From contig PYGV01000004.1 in the NCBI GenBank assembly GCA_003022385.1, forward strand, positions 1-64,000: DNA of 64,000 nt, read 5' to 3'. Below, in pieces: positions 44,926 through 54,113 of the stretch (the stretch's first letter is position 1; the number at the start of each line of letters is the position of its first letter). Made by a program: the position numbers and the translations under genes. The notes under the pieces are model-generated. The model was not told the origin of the DNA and searched no databases. It saw only the letters and a list, made by a program, of their open reading frames with translations. This stretch comes from a filamentous cyanobacterium CCP3 (lineage in GTDB: Bacteria > Cyanobacteriota > Cyanobacteriia > Phormidesmidales > Phormidesmidaceae).

Positions 44926-47904
44926 ATGGCCATGACCCTCACCCAGGTTTGGGGTGCTTTTCTCATTTTTGTGCTGTCGCCCATCGTGGGCGGGCTGCCC
45001 CTGACGGGATGGTCGACATGGCTGTTGTCGGGGCAGCGGTTGCGGCGTGTGGGTACGGGCAACGTGGGCGTGTCGGCCGCATTTTATCACGGCGGCAAGC
45101 TGGCGGGCGTTGTGGCGGTGCTGCTGGAGGCGGCCAAGGGCATTGGGGTGGTGCTGCTGGCTCGCTACTACTTCCCGACGGAGCCAGTGTGGGAGATTAT
45201 TGCCCTGATTGGCCTGGTGATGGGGCGATACTGGTTTGCCAAGGGGGCGGGCACCACAAATGTGGTGTGGGGTGTTGCGGTCTATGACTGGGTGACGGCA
45301 CTGCTGACGTTTATGCTCAGCGGGCTGGGGTTTACCATTTTTCGCGAGCGGCGTCAGGGTCGGCTACTGTCCCTGGTGCTGCTGCCACTAATTACGGCCC
45401 TGCGACATCAGGATGGAGCGCTGGTGTTGGCGATGACCTGCCTGAGCGTGCTGATAGGCTGGATCTATCAGAAACTGCCTGACGACCTAGATTTGCCTGA
45501 GGAAGAAGGACGATTGGAGTCTCGCACCATGTTTCGTTTTTTTCGCGGCGATCGCAGCCTGGTAGCCCTTGACCAACCTCTCGATGCCGCTAAGTTTGGC
45601 CAAAAAGCCGCTACCCTGGGCCAGCTGCGGGCCTGGGGCTACCCAGTACCGCGCGGCTACGTGCTGCCCGCTGGAGATGACCCGACCGCGCTGCTGGCGA
45701 TCGCAGAGCCCTCCCCCACCCAGCCTCTGGCGGTGCGCTCCTCAGCCCTGGATGAAGATATGGGCACCGCTTCGGCGGCGGGGGTATACCAGTCGTTTTT
45801 GAATATCACCGACCAGGAGGGGCTGGCCGCGGCGATCGTGCGGGTGTTTTCGTCCTACAACGCTCCCCGAGCCAAAGAATATCGGCAGAGCCAGGAGCTG
45901 CCCGAGCAGGGCCTGGCGGTAATTGTGCAGCAGCAGGTGCGGGGGCAGTTTTCGGGGGTGGCTTTTAGTCGCGACCCGATCGCCCGCTGTGGCGATGCGG
46001 TGATCATTGAAGCGCTGCCGGGTGGGGCCGATCAGGTGGTGGGCGGTCAGGTGACCCCCGAGCAGTACCGGGTGCTGGTACAGCCCGACGATGTGCCACC
46101 GCTGGCCGAAATTGCCGAGGCCGACTGGCATCTCTCCGACGCCCTAACGCTAACGGTGGAGGGCGAGGGCCAAACCCCGTCGCGGCTGTTGCAGCAGGTG
46201 GCCTACCTGGCTCGCCACCTGGAGAGCCGCTACCAGGGCGTACCCCAAGATATTGAATGGACCTACGACGGCGAGACGCTGTGGCTGTTGCAGAGCCGCC
46301 CGGTTACCACCCTGCATCCGCTGTGGACGCGCAAGATTGCCGCCGAGGTGATCCCCGGTGCGATTCGGCCTCTGACCTGGTCGATCAATCGGCCTCTGAC
46401 CTGCGGGGTGTGGGGCGAAATTTTTACGGTGGTGCTGGGCGATCGCGCCCAGGGTCTCGACTTTGAGGCAACGGCTACCCTACACCATGCCCACGCCTAC
46501 TTCAACGCTACACTGCTGGGCAATATTTTTAGACGCATGGGCCTGCCGCCTGAGAGCCTGGAGTTTCTGACTCGGGGGGCAAAATTTAGCCGCCCGCCGC
46601 TGAAGTCTACCCTGCGCAACCTGCCCGGTCTGCTGCGGCTGGTGGGCCGCGAACTCAAGCTCGAGCAGGAGTTTGCTCAGGAGAATCGCGATCGCTTTGC
46701 CCCTACCCTACAGTCGCTGGCGGATACTCCCACCAATACCTTGAACCCGGCGGAACTGCTCGACCGCATCGAAACCATCCTCGATCTTCTCAAGCGCGTC
46801 ACCTACTACAACATTCTCGGCCCGCTCAGCTTTGCCCTGCGCCGCGCCCTCTTCAAAGTGCCGGAAGAGAGCCTGAACCCGATGCAAAACGCCGAGATTG
46901 CGGCCCTAGATTCCCTGCGGGCGATCGCCCACGACATTCGCCAAACCCTCTCTACCCCCGAGCTAAACCGCATTACCGACAGCTCCTCGCTGATGACCGC
47001 CCTGGCCGAAAGCACCGACGGCGAGTCGCTGCTGAAGGAAATGGACCAGTTTGTTGACCAGTACGGCTATCTCAGCCCCGTCGGCACCGATATTGCCGTC
47101 GCCACCTGGCAAGAAAACCCCGGCCCCGTGCGCGAGCTACTGGCCCAGTTTGTCAAGCAGCCGCCCGCCCCTAAAACGACGACCTCATCCCCCACCGGCA
47201 AGGCCGCCCTGGTGCAGCAGCGGCTTGATCTCAAGGGACAGGTCAACACGATCTACAACCGGCTCCTGGCCGAGCTGCGCTGGAGCATTCTGGCCCTGGC
47301 AACCCAGTGGCAAGAGCAGCGCCATTTGCAGGAGCGCGACGACATTTTCTTTCTCACGCTGGAGGAGATTCAGGCTCGGGTGAGGGGGAATGTCGCACCT
47401 AATTGGACAAGGATGCGCGGAAAAATTGGCGATCGCAAAGCCCAGTACGACCAGGACAGGCAGCTGCCCGCCGTGCCCTACCTGGTGTTTGGCAACGAGC
47501 CCCCCAGCCGCGATCTATCGCCCATGCCGAGCGCGACCGTGCAGCAAAAGCTCTCGGGCATCGGAGCCAGCGCGGGCATTGTGGCGGGTCCGGTGTTGGT
47601 AATGACTCAGCTGGAAACGGTCGCCACCGAGGGACCGTTCATTCTCGTAGTGCCCTACACCGATGCAGGCTGGGCACCTCTGCTCGCTCGCGCCCAGGGG
47701 CTGATTGCCGAAGTCGGCGGTCGTCTCTCCCACGGGGCAATCATTGCCAGGGAATACGGCATTCCAGCGGTCATGGATGTCACCAACGCCACCCAGCGCC
47801 TGCACAGCGGTCAGTGGGTTCGTCTCAACGGCGAAACCGGCACCGTAGAGGTGCTAGACCCTGCCGCCCATCAGCCCCCCGCCCTTGAAGCCAGCCAGGA
47901 CTAA
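44926..47904 (+). CDS. Fusion of degenerate PlsY-like membrane domain and PEP-synthase-like phosphotransferase
   Basis: 992 residues. Residues 1-185 resemble the acyl-phosphate glycerol-3-phosphate acyltransferase PlsY (multi-pass; RRVGTGNVGVSAAFYHGGKLAG and LEAAKGIG match its GSGNxGATN and KG motifs), but the GHxF and KGGKGVAT motif is GRYWFAKGAGTTN, so the acyl site is doubtful. Residues ~205-460 are an ATP/PEP-binding grasp domain (FGQKAATLGQLRAWGYPVPRG, AVRSSALDEDMGTASAAGVYQ, QGVPQDIEWTYDG, LLQSRPVTT). After a long helical stretch the C-terminus is a phosphohistidine swivel (GGRLSHGAIIAREYGIPAV, His936). The latter two match PEP synthase and rifampicin phosphotransferase. Substrate unknown; perhaps a membrane-linked phosphate transfer. 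Start at ATG 44926 (TTG at 44917 possible). Confidence 0.85.
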   Translation: MAMTLTQVWGAFLIFVLSPIVGGLPLTGWSTWLLSGQRLRRVGTGNVGVSAAFYHGGKLAGVVAVLLEAAKGIGVVLLARYYFPTEPVWEIIALIGLVMGRYWFAKGAGTTNVVWGVAVYDWVTALLTFMLSGLGFTIFRERRQGRLLSLVLLPLITALRHQDGALVLAMTCLSVLIGWIYQKLPDDLDLPEEEGRLESRTMFRFFRGDRSLVALDQPLDAAKFGQKAATLGQLRAWGYPVPRGYVLPAGDDPTALLAIAEPSPTQPLAVRSSALDEDMGTASAAGVYQSFLNITDQEGLAAAIVRVFSSYNAPRAKEYRQSQELPEQGLAVIVQQQVRGQFSGVAFSRDPIARCGDAVIIEALPGGADQVVGGQVTPEQYRVLVQPDDVPPLAEIAEADWHLSDALTLTVEGEGQTPSRLLQQVAYLARHLESRYQGVPQDIEWTYDGETLWLLQSRPVTTLHPLWTRKIAAEVIPGAIRPLTWSINRPLTCGVWGEIFTVVLGDRAQGLDFEATATLHHAHAYFNATLLGNIFRRMGLPPESLEFLTRGAKFSRPPLKSTLRNLPGLLRLVGRELKLEQEFAQENRDRFAPTLQSLADTPTNTLNPAELLDRIETILDLLKRVTYYNILGPLSFALRRALFKVPEESLNPMQNAEIAALDSLRAIAHDIRQTLSTPELNRITDSSSLMTALAESTDGESLLKEMDQFVDQYGYLSPVGTDIAVATWQENPGPVRELLAQFVKQPPAPKTTTSSPTGKAALVQQRLDLKGQVNTIYNRLLAELRWSILALATQWQEQRHLQERDDIFFLTLEEIQARVRGNVAPNWTRMRGKIGDRKAQYDQDRQLPAVPYLVFGNEPPSRDLSPMPSATVQQKLSGIGASAGIVAGPVLVMTQLETVATEGPFILVVPYTDAGWAPLLARAQGLIAEVGGRLSHGAIIAREYGIPAVMDVTNATQRLHSGQWVRLNGETGTVEVLDPAAHQPPALEASQD

Positions 47905-47977
47905 CACTGCCATCCCTACAGCGCTTCTACCAACCGAGCGATGTCAGCTTGAGGAGAAAGACTTGGCAAAATAGTAC

Positions 47978-48014
47978 AATTGCACTATTGTAAGTAAAGC
48001 AATTGCACTGTTGC
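47978..48014 (+). promoter_or_regulatory. Tandem operator-like repeats before the M23 peptidase gene
   Basis: CAATTGCACTATTG (47978) and CAATTGCACTGTTG (48000) are near-identical, 22 bases apart (two helical turns), and each is a dyad CAAT-N6-ATTG (second with one mismatch). They lie about 30-65 bases before the start codon. Likely sites for a regulator bound on one DNA face. Confidence 0.55.
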
Positions 48015-48042
48015 AGGTTTTAGCTCCCTAATTTTTGCGGCT

Positions 48043-48678
48043 ATGAATAGTCACCAAGGCGGGGCGCAAGCCCTCGGCTGGATTGTTGCGTTGAGCGTGG
48101 GCGTCGGCATTATGGCAGAGTTAAGTCAATCTACCCCCCAGGTCATTGCTGAAGAACAGGTAGCGGCCGTAGAAGCCGCCCCTGCGAACCCCTGGGCCGG
48201 GGCTTCCTTTCCGCTCGAAAAATTTACGGCCTATACCTCACCCTTTGGCTATCGGCAGCACCCAATGGGCGGCCACCGCTTTCACTACGGGCTAGATCTG
48301 GCCGCCCCTATGGGTAGCTACGTCCGCAGCTGGTGGGAAGGTAAAGTTATTCAGGTATCAGACAACACCGCCTGCGGCACTTCAGCGATTATTCAATCGG
48401 GCAACTGGACTCACATTTACTGCCACATGGTGGGCCACATGGTAATCGAAAAAGAAGGCGGGCGCGTGCTGGTCGATCGCGATGGCGGCATTGAGCTGCG
48501 CCAGGGGCAAATGGTGACCTCGGGCCAGCGCATTGGCCGCGTCGGCATGACCGGCAGCACCACTGGGCCGCACCTGCACTGGGGCCTCAAGTACGACGGG
48601 GCTTGGGTAGACCCAGCCCTGGTGATCAAGGCCGGGTTCGACTATCAGCAGCTACAGACGGCGCAGGCCGTCAATTAA
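48043..48678 (+). CDS. M23 (LytM) family metallopeptidase
   Basis: 211 residues: N-terminal hydrophobic signal/anchor (LGWIVALSVGVGIMAEL), then a LytM domain. Zinc ligands: HYGLD (HxxxD) and GPHLHWG (HxH), plus SPFGYRQHP. It should cut peptidoglycan cross-bridges in the periplasm or activate an amidase. Ends QAVN with a 27-base overlap into the convergent M28 gene. Confidence 0.88.
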   Translation: MNSHQGGAQALGWIVALSVGVGIMAELSQSTPQVIAEEQVAAVEAAPANPWAGASFPLEKFTAYTSPFGYRQHPMGGHRFHYGLDLAAPMGSYVRSWWEGKVIQVSDNTACGTSAIIQSGNWTHIYCHMVGHMVIEKEGGRVLVDRDGGIELRQGQMVTSGQRIGRVGMTGSTTGPHLHWGLKYDGAWVDPALVIKAGFDYQQLQTAQAVN

Positions 48679-49497
48679 CCCCTGGCAGACCTGAGTTAGA
48701 AACGCTAGATCCAGCGTTTCTAGGGTATCAGTGGGCTGATGGTAGTGGGGGTTGCGCAGGTTCGCCGTGTCGGTAATCAGAATGGCAGGGTAGCCCAAAT
48801 CCCAAAAAGGCACGTGGTCACTGCGCCGCGTATCGGGTACAATGCGGCCCTGGTTGACCACCGGCAGCCACTGGCTGGGCACCCCGGCGGCGCGAAAGCC
48901 GCGCCAAAGCCGCACCATGGTGGGAATGCTCTGCCACGGCCCAATTTGGGCAATGTAGTCGCCGCGATCGCGATAGATGCGCTCTAGCCCCGCTGGGTAG
49001 GTCTGGGAGTGGGGCTGGTGACAGCAGTAGCCCAGCATTTCCAGCGACAGCATCAGCCCCAAAGGCTTGCCCTGATCGTGCAGGGCTTGGGCATAGTGGC
49101 GGCTGCCCACAAACCCCCACTCTTCGAGGTCAAAGGCGATTAGGCGCAGGGGCGACTTCCCAGGTTGTTGAGCAAAGGCACGAGCTAGCTCCAGCAGCAC
49201 CGCTACTCCGGTCGCATTGTCGTCGGCCCCTGGGGAACCGGGCACCGAGTCGTAGTGGGCACCAACCAGCAGGGGCGGTCGGCGAGGATTCTTTCCCGGT
49301 AGGTTCAAGATCCAGTTGGTGTTAGGCTGCCCCTGAAAGTCAAAGCGGTGGCTAGTTACCTCGCCCCAGCGGGAAAATTCCTGCTGGATGTACTGCTGCC
49401 CAAAGAAGTGATGGGCTGAGGCCAGGAAGGGATCGCGATCGCGTGCCACCTGTTCTAGATGAGCCGTCAAACGCGATCGCAGGGCGGTATCGCTCAA
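48652..49497 (-). CDS. M28 family zinc aminopeptidase
   Basis: 281 residues. Metal-binding motifs: VGAHYDSVPGSPGADDNATG, FDLEEWGFVGSRHYAQ (catalytic Glu pair) and a late SDHVPFWDLGYPAILITDTA with His. No signal peptide is clear, so cytosolic or exported by an unusual route. Starts 9 bases after the SDR stop, so the two are probably co-transcribed. The final 27 bases overlap the M23 gene. Confidence 0.88.
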   Translation of the reverse strand: MSDTALRSRLTAHLEQVARDRDPFLASAHHFFGQQYIQQEFSRWGEVTSHRFDFQGQPNTNWILNLPGKNPRRPPLLVGAHYDSVPGSPGADDNATGVAVLLELARAFAQQPGKSPLRLIAFDLEEWGFVGSRHYAQALHDQGKPLGLMLSLEMLGYCCHQPHSQTYPAGLERIYRDRGDYIAQIGPWQSIPTMVRLWRGFRAAGVPSQWLPVVNQGRIVPDTRRSDHVPFWDLGYPAILITDTANLRNPHYHQPTDTLETLDLAFLTQVCQGLIDGLRRL

Positions 49498-49506
49498 AGA
49501 AACCCC

Positions 49507-50286
49507 CTAGGCGGGCTTTTGCAGCCCCTTGGCGACTTCGGCCAGGTTCTTGCGGGGCAGCAGCCGGGTGGCCAGCGACAGCACTTTGTTGGTGGTGCCG
49601 TGTACAGCGGTGCGCTGCCCTTTTTCCATCGCCTCGTAGGCATAGGCCGCGACATCGGCAGAGGTAGGCAGATTTTTGCTGTTGAGCACCTTCACATCGG
49701 TGGCCTCGGCTCGCTCTTGAAATTCAGATTTGGTGGGGCCAGGGCAGAGGGTGGTAGCCGTCACTCCAGTGCCCTCCAGTTCGGTCGCGATCGCGTGGGT
49801 CAGCGACAGCACGTAGGCCTTGCTGGCGTAGTATACCGCCATGTACGGTCCCGGCAAAAACGCCGCCGTCGAGGCCACATTGAGAATGCGGCCCTGGCCC
49901 CGGGCAACCATGCCCGGCAGGTACAGCCGACTCAGGTGGGTGAGGGCCACGATGTTGAGCTGAAGCATGGCGTTCTGCTTTTCCCAGTCGGATTCAGCAA
50001 AGGTGGTTAGGTCCCCAAATCCTGCGTTGTTGACCAGAGCGTAAGGAGCAACACCTTTGAACTGGGTCCAGTCAAAAAACTGCTGCCGGGTATTAGGGTC
50101 GGTGAGGTCGCCCCGGTAAGTCCACACCAGAATGCCGTGGGCCGCCTCTAGCTCAGCCTTTAGCTCCAGCAGGGGCTCTTCGCGACGGGCGATCAGCACC
50201 AGATCGTGGTGGTGGGACGCACAGACCTTGGCCAACTCGTAGCCAATGCCGCTAGACGCGCCGGTAATTACGATTGGCTTTGCCAT
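49507..50286 (-). CDS. Short-chain dehydrogenase/reductase
   Basis: 259 residues. Rossmann motif TGASSGIGYEL, NNAGFGDL, and active site YYASKAYVLSLTHAIA (YxxxK). The DltE-like type with a C-terminal region (ADVAAYAYEAMEKGQRTAVHGTTNKV) typical of NADP-dependent acyl or sterol reductases. Substrate unknown. It is first in a two-gene run with the M28 peptidase. Confidence 0.88.
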   Translation of the reverse strand: MAKPIVITGASSGIGYELAKVCASHHHDLVLIARREEPLLELKAELEAAHGILVWTYRGDLTDPNTRQQFFDWTQFKGVAPYALVNNAGFGDLTTFAESDWEKQNAMLQLNIVALTHLSRLYLPGMVARGQGRILNVASTAAFLPGPYMAVYYASKAYVLSLTHAIATELEGTGVTATTLCPGPTKSEFQERAEATDVKVLNSKNLPTSADVAAYAYEAMEKGQRTAVHGTTNKVLSLATRLLPRKNLAEVAKGLQKPA

Positions 50287-50427
50287 AGTTTGCCCCAGGA
50301 GTGAATTCGGCTTGATCCTAACGAATTAGTTTGGCGGTGGGGGTCAACCCTAGGCTGAGATTCCCTCAGTCTGGGTATAGCTCAGGAACCGCGATCGCTG
50401 TCTTTTGTAGAACCGTAGCGCCACAGG

Positions 50428-52341
50428 TCAAAGGGGAAGCGCCGCCGCCCGCCGCGATCGCAGCTCTAAATACACCAGCAGGGCGTTGACATCAGCAGGG
50501 TTAACACCGCCAATGCGTGAGGCTTGGCCAATGGTCAGCGGTTTGACCTGAGACAGCTTTTCTCGCGCTTCTTTAGACAGCGTTTCGATCGCCATGTAGT
50601 CGAGGGTTTCCGGCAGCTTGCGGCCGGTATTTTTGGCCACCTGATCGATCTGGTTTTGCTGCCGCTGAATGTAGCCCGAGTATTTGATATCGATCTCGGC
50701 CCCTTCTTTTTCTTCGCGAATCAGATCCGGATTGGACAAGCCGTAACGCTCCAGATCGCCGTAGTGAAAGCCCGGACGGCGCAGCAGGTCAGCCAGGGTG
50801 ATCGAGCCTTTGATCCGCTGGTCGGTGTCGGCGGCGATCCGCTGCCCCAGCTCGTCGTGCTCCTTGACGCGGGTTTCGCTCAGGCGTTCTTTTTCAGCAG
50901 CGATATTGGCGTACTTGCGGGTGAAGAGATCCCAGCGGCGATCGCCAATCAGCCCAATCTCGCGGCCCAGCGGCGTCAGGCGCTGGTCGGCATTGTCCGA
51001 CCGCAGCAGCAGCCGGTACTCCGATCGCGAGGTCAGCATCCGGTAGGGCTCCCGCAGGTCTTTCGTGCACAGGTCATCTAGCAGCGTGCCAATGTAGCTC
51101 TGCTCGCGGGGCAGCACCAGCATCTCTTGCCCCCGCACCAGCCGGGCCGCGTTTACCCCGGCGACAAAGCCTTGAGCGGCGGCTTCTTCATAGCCTGTGG
51201 TGCCGTTGATTTGCCCCGCGCAAAACAGCCCTTCCACCCGCTTGGTCATCATCGTGGGGTAGCACTGAGTAGCGGGCAGGTAGTCGTACTCCACTGCATA
51301 GGCGGGCCGCAGCAGGTTGCAGTGCTCTAGCCCCGGTAAGGTGCGCAACATAGCCAGCTGCAGTTTCTCAGGCAGCCCGGTCGAAAAGCCCTGCACGTAG
51401 ATCTCAGGGATGTCGCGTCCCTCCGGCTCCAGAAAAATCTGGTGGCTGTCTTTGTCGGCAAAGCGAACGATTTTGTCTTCAATGCTGGGGCAGTAGCGGG
51501 GGCCTTTGGAGTCAACCCAGCCGCCGTAGATCGGCGACAGGTGCAGGTTGTCGCGGATTAGCTGGTGGGTGGCGGCGGTGGTGCGGGTGAGGTGGCAGGG
51601 CATTTGCTCGCGCTCGACCCAGACCTCGGGGTCAAAGCTAAACCAGCGCAGGTCTTCGTCGCCGGGCTGGGGTTCCAGCACATCAAAGTTGATCGAGCGG
51701 CGATCGACCCGGGCCGGGGTGCCGGTTTTGAGCCGTCCGGTTTCAAAACCTAACTGATTCAAGGTGTCGGTCAGGCCGACAGCGGCAAACTCTCCAGCCC
51801 GACCCGCCGCCATCGATTTATCGCCAATCCAGATGGTGCCACCCAAAAAGGTGCCCGTGGTCAGAATTACCGCTCTGCACTTAAAAGCCGTGCCAAAGTA
51901 GGTGGTCACCCCCACCACTTCGTCGTTGGCCCCCAGCACCAGGTCAGTCACCATACCCTCGCGAATGGTCAAGTTTTCCTGGTTTTCGACGATGGTTTTC
52001 ATGACGGCGGCATACTCGCGCTTGTCGGTCTGAGCCCGCAGCGCCCACACGGCGGGGCCGCGCGAGTTGTTGAGCACGCGCTTTTGCAGGTAGGTGCGAT
52101 CGGCCATTTTGCCAATCTCGCCGCCCAAGGCATCGACCTCGTGGGTGAGCTGAGATTTAGCCGGGCCGCCTACGGCAGGGTTGCAGGGCTGCCAGGCAAT
52201 TTTGTCGAGGTTGAGGGTAATCATCAGCGTGCGGCAGCCCAGGCGTGCCGAGGCCAGGGCCGCCTCGCAACCCGAGTGGCCGCCGCCAACGATTACAACG
52301 TCGTATTCGTCGAGAAAATCAACAGAGCCTGAGCCAATCAT
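50428..52341 (-). CDS. mnmG: tRNA uridine-5-carboxymethylaminomethyl synthesis enzyme MnmG
   Basis: 637 residues; FAD enzyme that, with MnmE, modifies wobble U34 of several tRNAs. [22 protein letters not shown] binds [39 protein letters not shown], and the C-terminal helical domain ([18 protein letters not shown]) are all standard. Start at 52341. The cystine lyase gene is upstream in the same direction, 118 bases away. Confidence 0.94.
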   Translation of the reverse strand: MIGSGSVDFLDEYDVVIVGGGHSGCEAALASARLGCRTLMITLNLDKIAWQPCNPAVGGPAKSQLTHEVDALGGEIGKMADRTYLQKRVLNNSRGPAVWALRAQTDKREYAAVMKTIVENQENLTIREGMVTDLVLGANDEVVGVTTYFGTAFKCRAVILTTGTFLGGTIWIGDKSMAAGRAGEFAAVGLTDTLNQLGFETGRLKTGTPARVDRRSINFDVLEPQPGDEDLRWFSFDPEVWVEREQMPCHLTRTTAATHQLIRDNLHLSPIYGGWVDSKGPRYCPSIEDKIVRFADKDSHQIFLEPEGRDIPEIYVQGFSTGLPEKLQLAMLRTLPGLEHCNLLRPAYAVEYDYLPATQCYPTMMTKRVEGLFCAGQINGTTGYEEAAAQGFVAGVNAARLVRGQEMLVLPREQSYIGTLLDDLCTKDLREPYRMLTSRSEYRLLLRSDNADQRLTPLGREIGLIGDRRWDLFTRKYANIAAEKERLSETRVKEHDELGQRIAADTDQRIKGSITLADLLRRPGFHYGDLERYGLSNPDLIREEKEGAEIDIKYSGYIQRQQNQIDQVAKNTGRKLPETLDYMAIETLSKEAREKLSQVKPLTIGQASRIGGVNPADVNALLVYLELRSRRAAALPL

Positions 52342-52459
52342 GCCGTTGGAAAAATGAGTGCAAGCAGACCTTCATTTTAGCGGGTCGCAGAGAGCCTCTG
52401 ATCAAGCCCCTACTCATCACTGATGAGCAACGTTGGAACGCTAACAAACGACGTTAGCT

Positions 52460-53707
52460 TTAGGCCAGGTTGTACCTCAGGGTGGCGGCGATCGCCGCCA
52501 CCAGCTCATCCACCTCAGACTCCAGGGTCAGGTAGTGGGTGCAGGCGCGCACGCAGTTGGGCGCTTGCAGGGTGCGCAGGTAAACATGCTGGGTCTCTAG
52601 CTCGTCGACCAGGCGCTTGTGCCAGGCTGGCGAAGGTTCACCCTGCTCTAGCACCCAAAACGATACCAGGCCAGAATCGGGTGGGCTCTGCCGCACGGGC
52701 CGAATCTGGGGCAGGTCTTGCAGCTGCGACCACAGCCGCTGAGCGAGTTCGACCAGGCGGTGATAGCGCTGGGGAGCACGGCCCCACTCAGATTGGTAGG
52801 CGATCGCCGCCCGCAATCCCGCCAGCAGCGGATAGTTTGACGTCGCCACCTCGTAGCGCTGGCCATTGGGCTTCCAGCCCGTGGGGTTGGCGGCGGCATC
52901 GGTAGTAATGCCGCGCCAGCCAGTGAAGGTAGGAGACATCTGCTCTCGGGCCTCAGGACGCACGTACAAGCCGCCCAACCCAGCGGGGCCGCACCACCAC
53001 TTATGGCCGGTAAAGGCGTAGAAATCGACCCCCAGCGCGGGCAAATCCAGCGGCAGTGACCCCACCGACTGGGCCGCATCCACCAGCGTCAGCACGGGGT
53101 TGGGGCGATCGCGACAGATCTCCACAATGCGCTCCAGGGGCAGCACCTGGCCCGTATTCCAAAAAATATGGCTGATCACCAGCAGCCGGGTGTTGGGTTG
53201 CAGGTGCTGGGCCACCACCGCTGCCGGATCCTCGCTACCGTCACCGCCATTAACGGTTTCAAGCAGCGGGCAGAGACTGTAGCTAACCCCAAAGCGACGG
53301 CAAATTTCCTGCACCGCAGCAATAATGCCAGGATGCTCGCAGTCTGACAGCAGCATGTGATCCCCAGCCTTCCAGGGGATGCCCCAGAGAGGAATATTGC
53401 AGCCTACGGTAACGTCTTCGGTGAGAGTAATAGTGTCAGCGGTGGTGTCCAATTCGGCTGCGATCGCTTCGCGCGTTTGGGCCGCCTCAGCCGTTACCCA
53501 CTGGTTAGCTGCCCCCGAAAAGGGGCCTAGTTCCTGCACCCGTCGATGGGCCGCAAAGATGGCATCTAGAGTAGCCTGGGCCATCGGCCCCTGACCGCCA
53601 TAGTTAAAGTACTGCTTGCTGACCAGAGCCGGAAACGAGTGTCGATGGCTGAGTAGGCGATCGCGCGTCGCAGTAGGCAAAGAAGCAGAAGACGGAGAAT
53701 AGATCAC
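52460..53707 (-). CDS. L-cystine/cysteine C-S lyase (C-DES type)
   Basis: 415 residues; class V PLP enzyme close in pattern to Synechocystis C-DES (Slr2143): YFNYGGQGPMAQATL, FSGAANQWV, HPGIIAAVQEICRRFGVSY, SHIFWNTGQVLPL, VDAAQSVGSLPLDL, PLP Lys in TGHKWWCGPAG. It frees sulfur from cystine as a persulfide, for iron-sulfur assembly or sulfur supply. It lacks the mobile-loop active Cys typical of NifS/IscS. Near mnmG, but that pathway itself takes no sulfur. Confidence 0.85.
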   Translation of the reverse strand: MIYSPSSASLPTATRDRLLSHRHSFPALVSKQYFNYGGQGPMAQATLDAIFAAHRRVQELGPFSGAANQWVTAEAAQTREAIAAELDTTADTITLTEDVTVGCNIPLWGIPWKAGDHMLLSDCEHPGIIAAVQEICRRFGVSYSLCPLLETVNGGDGSEDPAAVVAQHLQPNTRLLVISHIFWNTGQVLPLERIVEICRDRPNPVLTLVDAAQSVGSLPLDLPALGVDFYAFTGHKWWCGPAGLGGLYVRPEAREQMSPTFTGWRGITTDAAANPTGWKPNGQRYEVATSNYPLLAGLRAAIAYQSEWGRAPQRYHRLVELAQRLWSQLQDLPQIRPVRQSPPDSGLVSFWVLEQGEPSPAWHKRLVDELETQHVYLRTLQAPNCVRACTHYLTLESEVDELVAAIAATLRYNLA

Positions 53708-54113
53708 GCTGAAGAGAGGATAAGGGGGAACGTTTCAACCCTATACCACCCGCGCCCGGTTGGCTGACGGTTTACCGTCTAGAACTAAACCCGCTGCCTG
53801 AGGAACTCGGGAAGCGGCAGCGCCAGAGCTATCGTCACCCGCCACTGCCACCTTTCCCGGAATACCCCGATAGGGTATAACATGCTAAGGGTGAGCATAG
53901 GTACTGTCAGATCGTCCAGATCGTCCTATAGGCTTAACTCAGCCATGAACAGCAGCTCGACACAGCCTTGGATAGCTAACGGTCAGCGACAGGGGTCGCT
54001 GGAGCTAGCTGCGAAAAGTTTTACGCCTGACCAGGACAGCGATACCCTGTCGCCTCGGCTGCAGCACCAGCCATACGTCTCTCTGTTCCCTAGCACTTGC
54101 TCTATAACTCGCC
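53708..54113. other. Divergent intergenic region
   Basis: No coding sequence trusted; an 80-codon frame at 53882-54124 has no family features. Notable are the ATACCC-N4-TAGGGTAT dyad at 53862-53878 and a doubled CAGATCGTC word near 53910. Confidence 0.45.
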
